Shown: positions 59,616 to 64,000 of the stretch, piece after piece
Layout of the letters: every line of letters begins with the position of its first letter
How positions within the stretch are numbered: the stretch's first letter is position 1
Assembly (NCBI RefSeq): GCF_900177425.1
Contig: NZ_LT840184.1
Span: 1,979,213-2,043,212, forward strand
Reading direction: 5' to 3'
Source of the DNA: Paenibacillus uliginis N3/975
GTDB taxonomy: Bacteria > Bacillota > Bacilli > Paenibacillales > Paenibacillaceae
DNA length: 64,000 nucleotides
The notes under the pieces: generated by a model
Told to the model about the DNA's origin: nothing
The model's database searches: none
Seen by the model: the letters and a program-made list of their open reading frames with translations, nothing else
Position numbers and translations under genes: made by a program

Positions 59616-60446
59616 ATGAAGGTTGATGTTCTGACGCTGTTTCCTGAAATGTTTGACGGCGTATTCCATTCTAGCATATTGGGTAAAGCTGCTGAGAAGG
59701 GAATCGTCTCTTTGAATGCGGTTAACTTCCGCCAGTATTCCGGCAATAAACACTCACAGGTGGATGATACGCCTTATGGAGGCGGGGGCGGAATGGTTCT
59801 TAAACCGGATCCGATCTTTGCGGCTGTTGAGGATTTGCTGTCATCGACGTCAGCAGCTTCCGGAAGTGATACGGATTCGGATACTGCTGTAGTTGAAGAG
59901 GTACCTTCAGTGCAGGTCGCGGCTCACCAGAAGCCACCCCGTGTTATTTTGATGTGCCCCCAAGGTGAAACATTTACGCAGAAAAAAGCGGAAGAGCTTG
60001 CGCAGGAAGAACATTTGATATTTGTTTGTGGCCATTATGAAGGTTATGATGAACGGATTCGTGAATATCTGGTAACGGATGAACTATCCATCGGTGATTA
60101 TGTGCTGACAGGCGGAGAGCTTCCGGCCATGGTAATCATTGATTCAGTTGTCCGGCTTCTCCCTGGAGTCCTTGGTAATGAAATGTCTGCCGTTACAGAC
60201 TCTTTCAGTACAGGTCTGCTGGAATATCCGCATTACACTCGTCCGGCTGAGTTCAGAGGATGGAAAGTGCCGGATATCTTGTTGAGCGGCCATCATGCGA
60301 ATATTGAGGTGTGGCGCAGAGAGCAGGCATTGCAGAGAACCTGGGAGCGGCGTCCAGAACTGTTGGAAAGTCTGGAGCTTACCCCAAAAGATAAGATTTT
60401 TCTGGAAAAACTTCGTGCGAATCGTGAACGTGAGAATCATGAATAA
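59616..60446 (+). CDS. trmD: tRNA (guanine37-N1)-methyltransferase, with an inserted acidic loop
   Basis: TrmD methylates G37 of tRNAs to keep reading frame. The 276-residue SPOUT enzyme has the start MKVDVLTLFPEMFDG, DDTPYGGGGGMVLKP, the knot ICGHYEGYDER-type (FVCGHYEGYDERI), and SIGDYVLTGGELPA. It is longer than the usual 240-255 residues because residues about 75-105 (SSTSAASGSDTDSDTAVVEE...) form a Ser/Asp/Val insertion between conserved blocks. Other catalytic residues appear intact. It is the last gene of the block in this window. Confidence 0.95.
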   Translation: MKVDVLTLFPEMFDGVFHSSILGKAAEKGIVSLNAVNFRQYSGNKHSQVDDTPYGGGGGMVLKPDPIFAAVEDLLSSTSAASGSDTDSDTAVVEEVPSVQVAAHQKPPRVILMCPQGETFTQKKAEELAQEEHLIFVCGHYEGYDERIREYLVTDELSIGDYVLTGGELPAMVIIDSVVRLLPGVLGNEMSAVTDSFSTGLLEYPHYTRPAEFRGWKVPDILLSGHHANIEVWRREQALQRTWERRPELLESLELTPKDKIFLEKLRANRERENHE

Positions 60447-60460
60447 TGAAAGAATATATC

Positions 60461-60495
60461 GAAGAGGAAGTCCTTTGCGGACTTTCTCTTTTTTT
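60461..60495 (+). terminator. Intrinsic terminator after trmD
   Basis: AGAGGAAGTCC pairs with GGACTTTCTCT around TTTGC, and five more T follow. It ends the ribosomal block before the surface-polysaccharide genes. Confidence 0.85.
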
Positions 60496-60582
60496 GTGGG
60501 AAATGTTACATAACGGATGAGCTCTGTTGCATAACATACTGGTATTCGTCATTGTCTTAATTTGTCTAGATGGAGGATGTCT

Positions 60583-61290
60583 ATGCACCGTTTCTGGGAA
60601 CATGTGATTAAGCACGTGCTAATAGCAGTAAGGCCGAAAACCATTGTTGAGATCGGCTCTTTAACAGGTGTAACGACTTTTAAGCTGCTGCAGTATTGTA
60701 AACACCTTGGAGGACGATGCATTGTCGTGGATCCTAATCCTCAATACGATGTAGCTTTGTTGAGGGAACATTACGGCGAGGAAGTCGTAAGCATCATCGA
60801 ACAATTCAGTCTGGAGGCTCTGCCCTCTATAGATCAATATGACATGATTCTAATTGATGGAGATCATAACTGGTATACGGTATATCATGAGTTGAAGTTA
60901 GTAGAGCAAATGGCCGACAAAACAGGACGGTTTCCTGTGGTTCTTCTTCATGATACCGATTGGCCTTATGGCCGGAGAGATATGTATTATTATCCTGATT
61001 CTATACCCGAGGCCTTTCGGAAATCGTATGCAACAAAAGGGATGAAACCAGGACAATCCGAGCTGCTGGAGATCGGCGGATTCAACAATATAGCTTACAA
61101 TGCGCTTTATGAAGGCGGAGAACGCAATGGTGTTCGTTCAGCGGTTGAGGATTTTATAAAAGAAACTCCAATAAAGCTGCGGCACTATGAACTGTTTTCT
61201 AACAATGGTCTTAGTATTTTGGTATCGGAAGATGAAGATTCACTCATCTATTCACAAATATCTTACATATTAGACAGTTCCGGATTGTAA
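60583..61290 (+). CDS. Class I SAM-dependent methyltransferase-like protein of the spore-surface island
   Basis: The 235-residue protein has the Rossmann motif IVEIGSLTGVTTFKLLQYC, an acidic end of strand 2 (IVVDPNPQYDV) and ILIDGDHNWYTVYHELKLV. This is the layout of Methyltransf_24 proteins that often accompany collagen-like glycoproteins and glycosyltransferases. ATG 60583 lies 6 bases after GGAGG; the earlier start codon in frame precedes the site. It may methylate a sugar of the surface glycan; not proven. Confidence 0.75.
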   Translation: MHRFWEHVIKHVLIAVRPKTIVEIGSLTGVTTFKLLQYCKHLGGRCIVVDPNPQYDVALLREHYGEEVVSIIEQFSLEALPSIDQYDMILIDGDHNWYTVYHELKLVEQMADKTGRFPVVLLHDTDWPYGRRDMYYYPDSIPEAFRKSYATKGMKPGQSELLEIGGFNNIAYNALYEGGERNGVRSAVEDFIKETPIKLRHYELFSNNGLSILVSEDEDSLIYSQISYILDSSGL

Positions 61291-61321
61291 AATAGGTCAC
61301 TCAAAAAAGGAGGGTTTAGGA

Positions 61322-62149
61322 TTGAGTGATAGCTTAACTTCAATTGTTGTTCTTACGAAGGATCGCTTGGATTTAACAAAACGGTGTGTGGAAAGTGTTA
61401 TACGTAATACAGATATTCCTTTTGAGTGGATATTTATAGATAACGGTTCAAAAGATGATACGATTGAATATCTGCAAACTGTACAGAACGCTATAGTCAT
61501 TCAAAATTCGGAAAATAAAGGATTTGCTGCAGGCTGCAATCAAGGGATTGTCGCTGCGAGCGGGAAATATATAGTTCTTCTGAACAATGATACTGTGGTG
61601 ACACCAGGTTGGCTTTCAAAATTACACATGTGGTTAAAGAGAGTACCTTCTATTGGTATTGTAGGACCCGTTTCAAATTTTGTTGCTCCTATTCAAAGAG
61701 TTGACGATGCGGTGTATCAATCGCTGGAAGAATTAGATGCATATGCGGAAAAACGGTCGTTGCTTTTCAAGGAGAAAGGGTTTTATCCTCACCGTTTAAC
61801 TGGATTATGTATGTTGTTTCCTGTAGAACTCGTAAACCGGATCGGTGGAATGGATGAAAGGTTTTTCCCTGGAAATTATGAAGACGATGATTTCTGTATC
61901 AGAGCCCGGATTAGTGGTTATACACTTTGGGTAGCGCAAGATGTGTTTATTCACCATGAAGGACACGGGACTTTTGGCGGTAGGGATATCACTTACAAAC
62001 TTTCCTCGTTAAAAAATGCGGACAAATTTCGTCAGAAATGGAGTGTTGGCCGGTCTGCATTTGAGATTGACCAGTGTGGATATAATCCGAGTGACATCGT
62101 TACCAGAGAGGTTCATTTTATTCCTGCCAGGCACGTTGAGAAACTATAA
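61322..62149 (+). CDS. Glycosyltransferase family 2 protein
   Basis: The 275-residue GT-A protein starts TSIVVLTKDRLDLTKRCVES, has the sugar-nucleotide DxD-like LNNDTVV after GKYIVLL, and the acceptor loop FPGNYEDDDFCIRARISGY with HHEGHGTFGG. Such enzymes of the GT2 RfbF/GlcNAc type act on glycoproteins or rhamnans. The TTG start follows AGGAGGG by about 7 bases. It stands directly between the methyltransferase and the collagen-like gene, whose Thr-rich repeats are plausible acceptors. Confidence 0.85.
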   Translation: MSDSLTSIVVLTKDRLDLTKRCVESVIRNTDIPFEWIFIDNGSKDDTIEYLQTVQNAIVIQNSENKGFAAGCNQGIVAASGKYIVLLNNDTVVTPGWLSKLHMWLKRVPSIGIVGPVSNFVAPIQRVDDAVYQSLEELDAYAEKRSLLFKEKGFYPHRLTGLCMLFPVELVNRIGGMDERFFPGNYEDDDFCIRARISGYTLWVAQDVFIHHEGHGTFGGRDITYKLSSLKNADKFRQKWSVGRSAFEIDQCGYNPSDIVTREVHFIPARHVEKL

Positions 62150-62187
62150 TAAAGACACTGAGATAGCTCTATTCATGACTTACTCTA

Positions 62188-62227
62188 AGCAATCTTCCTG
62201 AACAATTAGGGGATGATTGCTTTTTTT
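62188..62227 (+). terminator. Intrinsic terminator after the GT2 gene
   Basis: AGCAATC pairs with GATTGC(T), loop of 20 bases, and seven T follow (62221-62227). It separates the enzymes from the collagen-like gene. Confidence 0.7.
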
Positions 62228-62333
62228 GTTACTGGGAGCAGAACTGAACCGAGCTAATGGGAATAATCTGTCCTTATAGGCACATAGGCACTGGAAATTA
62301 TGGGTCCGGCGATGACGATTTGGGAGGGAGAAC

Positions 62334-64000
62334 ATGAACCAACAGAAGAGGCGCAGAGGTCAAAAGTTAAAGGTTAAGAGCGCTAAAAGTTCTCTTAAGA
62401 CGAGAGGCCCTCGAACAAGAACACTTATTCAATTGATTAGACAGTTGAGCGCTAATATACCAAAGGTGTTCACAGACGACGGGGGGGACGGGAGTTTTAC
62501 ACTGCTTAAATCGCAGGTGCAAACTGTGAACAGACTAATTCAAAATATGCCTTTTAGTATACGTAAAAAAAGAGCGATTCGAAACGCTGCACAGCAAATT
62601 GACATAATGCCAAACGTGTCCGACCCGATTGAGGTTGCAAAAGGATTACAACATTTTATAAATGTAGTGATGATTTCAGCAGTTCGCATAGGTGTACGAA
62701 GGGCTGTTGAGACTCCTGTGAACGACGGATTGAGGGTTTTACGGCAAGTGCTGGAAGCAGGAATTGGCTCAAACACACCACAGGATCCTACACTATTAAT
62801 AAATTCGCTGGATAGTTTACCGTTCTTTATCATGAATGCGATGACTCAACCCGGGATGGAAGCACGAGAGCAGCTAAGGGGTGTATTAAGCGGAATCAGC
62901 GAGCAGACTGTTTTGTTGGGAGCTACAACTTTGCAAAGTAACAGGCTTCGAGAAACAGAACAGAATATTATCAATCTTTTGGAACAGGACCCTATTCCGG
63001 CAGTGCTTATTAACGAGGAATTGACTGATTATTTAACCACTTTAGCAGGATTAGTCCCGACTTTAAATATACCGTTAGCAGGAGAGGCATCATTGTTTCA
63101 ATCATTTAGTGCGGTGTCACGTTCGAGTGCTGAGAGTGTTTATGGGGTTACGGTAATGCAAGCGTTAGAGGGGGTATCAGGAGCAATTGGTGAAACAGGA
63201 GCTACCGGAGCAATAGGATCTACAGGAGCCACTGGAGCGACAGGTCCATTAGGATCGACTGGAGTTAGAGGGTCTACCGGAGCAAGAGGTGCAACAGGTG
63301 TTACAGGGGCTAGAGGTATAACAGGATTAGCTGGAATTAGAGGGGTTACTGGAGCAACCGGAGCAACAGGATTAGTAGGGGCGACAGGTGCAACGGGTGT
63401 TACAGGGGTAACTGGTGCAAGGGGGACAACAGGAGTAGCTGGTGCAAGGGGGACAACAGGAGTAGCTGGAGCCAGGGGGGTAACCGGAGCTAAAGGAGCC
63501 ACAGGAGCTACAGGAGGAACTGGAGCTAGGGGGGAAACGGGAGTAACCGGTGCCAGAGGCGTGACAGGAGCAACGGGCGCAGCAGGTGGTGAGACAGGAG
63601 AAACGGGAGCCACAGGACAAACAGGTGCGACAGGTGTGACAGGCGCTACAGGAGTAACAGGTGAAACAGGAGCAACGGGAGCAACAGGAGCAACAGGAGC
63701 GACAGGAGCCACGGGAGAGACTGGTGGAACAGGGGCGACAGGCGCTACAGGAGGAACTGGAGCAGTAGGTGAAACCGGGGCAACAGGAGAAACGGGAGCA
63801 ACAGGGGCAACCGGAGAGACTGGTGAAACAGGAGCAACGGGAGCAACGGGAGCAACCGGAGAGACTGGTGGAACAGGGGCAACGGGAGCAACAGGAGGAA
63901 CTGGAGCAGTAGGTGAAACCGGGGCAACCGGAGTAACAGGAACCACGGGAGTTACCGGAGTAACAGGGATAACAGGAGCCACAGGAGTAACGGGTGAAAC
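62334..64000 (+). CDS. Collagen-like repeat protein, partial, probable spore-surface (exosporium-type) filament
   Basis: The frame opens at ATG 62334 after TGGGAGGGAGAAC and has no stop before the window end, giving at least 555 residues. Residues 1-30 are very basic (KRRRGQKLKVKSAKSSLKTR-like), and 31-279 form a helix-rich N-terminal domain I do not recognise. From residue 280 on it is a pure Gly-X-Y collagen repeat with Thr at most Y positions (GATGATGETG). It has no signal peptide, as for spore-coat or exosporium collagens made in the mother cell. One Gly insertion (GAAGGETG, near 63581-63592) shifts the register. The C-terminal domain is outside the window. Confidence 0.85.
   Translation, partial: MNQQKRRRGQKLKVKSAKSSLKTRGPRTRTLIQLIRQLSANIPKVFTDDGGDGSFTLLKSQVQTVNRLIQNMPFSIRKKRAIRNAAQQIDIMPNVSDPIEVAKGLQHFINVVMISAVRIGVRRAVETPVNDGLRVLRQVLEAGIGSNTPQDPTLLINSLDSLPFFIMNAMTQPGMEAREQLRGVLSGISEQTVLLGATTLQSNRLRETEQNIINLLEQDPIPAVLINEELTDYLTTLAGLVPTLNIPLAGEASLFQSFSAVSRSSAESVYGVTVMQALEGVSGAIGETGATGAIGSTGATGATGPLGSTGVRGSTGARGATGVTGARGITGLAGIRGVTGATGATGLVGATGATGVTGVTGARGTTGVAGARGTTGVAGARGVTGAKGATGATGGTGARGETGVTGARGVTGATGAAGGETGETGATGQTGATGVTGATGVTGETGATGATGATGATGATGETGGTGATGATGGTGAVGETGATGETGATGATGETGETGATGATGATGETGGTGATGATGGTGAVGETGATGVTGTTGVTGVTGITGATGVTGE
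63171..64000 (+). repeat. Collagen-type triplet repeat tract with internal longer duplications
   Basis: A 9-base unit (GGA-GCA-ACA type, Gly-Ala-Thr) is repeated with variation to the window end. A longer exact-like duplication of about 72 bases occurs at 63714-63786 and again 144 bases later at 63858-63930 (AVGETGATG-coding). Such DNA is prone to slippage and copy-number change between strains. Confidence 0.85.

Noticed and set aside
63140..63982. 280-residue Pro-Val repeat frame on the minus strand
   Set aside because: It is the mirror of the Gly-X-Thr collagen coding repeat on the plus strand; it has no ribosome-binding site and the plus frame starts properly at 62334.
63171..64000. CRISPR-like regular repeats
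   Set aside because: The period is 9 bases in a continuous coding frame; there are no unique spacers and no cas genes.

Overview
This 64 kb window is chromosomal DNA of a spore-forming, low-to-mid GC Gram-positive bacterium, most likely Paenibacillus or a close relative. The evidence is Bacillus-type AGGAGG ribosome-binding sites with frequent TTG and GTG starts, the ylbH-ylbI-ylbJ-ylbL-ylbM-ylbN-rpmF order, fapR leading the fatty-acid operon, PerR-type control of ahpCF, a YjcZ-type small sporulation protein, a meso-diaminopimelate dehydrogenase, and a long Gly-X-Thr collagen-like protein at the right end. No tRNA, rRNA, CRISPR array or intact transposon was seen. Most assignments are ordinary; the less ordinary material is mainly RNA structure in leaders and intergenic regions, plus two spore-surface-type inserts in otherwise conserved gene blocks.

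Layout, left part (1-35 kb): this is accessory metabolism and transport. It holds a membrane-anchored PrsA-like foldase (cut by the window edge), the selD-mnmH pair for tRNA 2-selenouridine behind an unusual structured leader, a secreted GH81 endo-beta-1,3-glucanase, a PAP2 phosphatase, an ArAE/FUSC transporter, HelD, a chemoreceptor and several MFS pumps (one with its own MarR regulator). These are followed by a BdbD-type thiol oxidoreductase, a GDPD-MFS pair, diaminopimelate dehydrogenase, a TraX-like membrane protein, a macro-domain protein, rpiA, the ahpC-ahpF peroxide-defence operon, a MarR-MMPL exporter operon, an SGNH hydrolase, and a TPR protein paired with a Tet(M)-like ribosomal-protection GTPase. 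A candidate small RNA with a consensus promoter and terminator lies antisense between the FUSC and HelD genes.

Middle part (35-53.9 kb): first a small-gene region (orphan IS3 OrfA-like HTH protein, candidate structured RNA, YjcZ-like peptide, a 42-codon ORF whose ribosome-binding site lies in a hairpin). Then come the core rsmD-coaD-ylbJ-ylbL(sepM)-tmcAL-DUF177-rpmF block and the lipid/division/secretion operon fapR-plsX-fabH-fabD-fabG-acpP-fabF-rnc-smc-ftsY. fapR appears to start at a non-standard AUC codon, and a near-consensus FapR operator lies just upstream.

Right part (53.9-64 kb): the conserved ylxM-ffh-rpsP-khpA-rimM-trmD block continues. It is separated from ftsY by a minus-strand cluster of a glycosyltransferase and two small Sm-fold-like proteins plus a TrhA-family membrane protein. 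After trmD, where rplS is expected, there is a methyltransferase, a family-2 glycosyltransferase and a long Thr-rich collagen-like gene that runs off the window. I read both inserts as spore-surface glycoprotein functions placed into translation/secretion gene blocks; that reading is inference from gene content and order.
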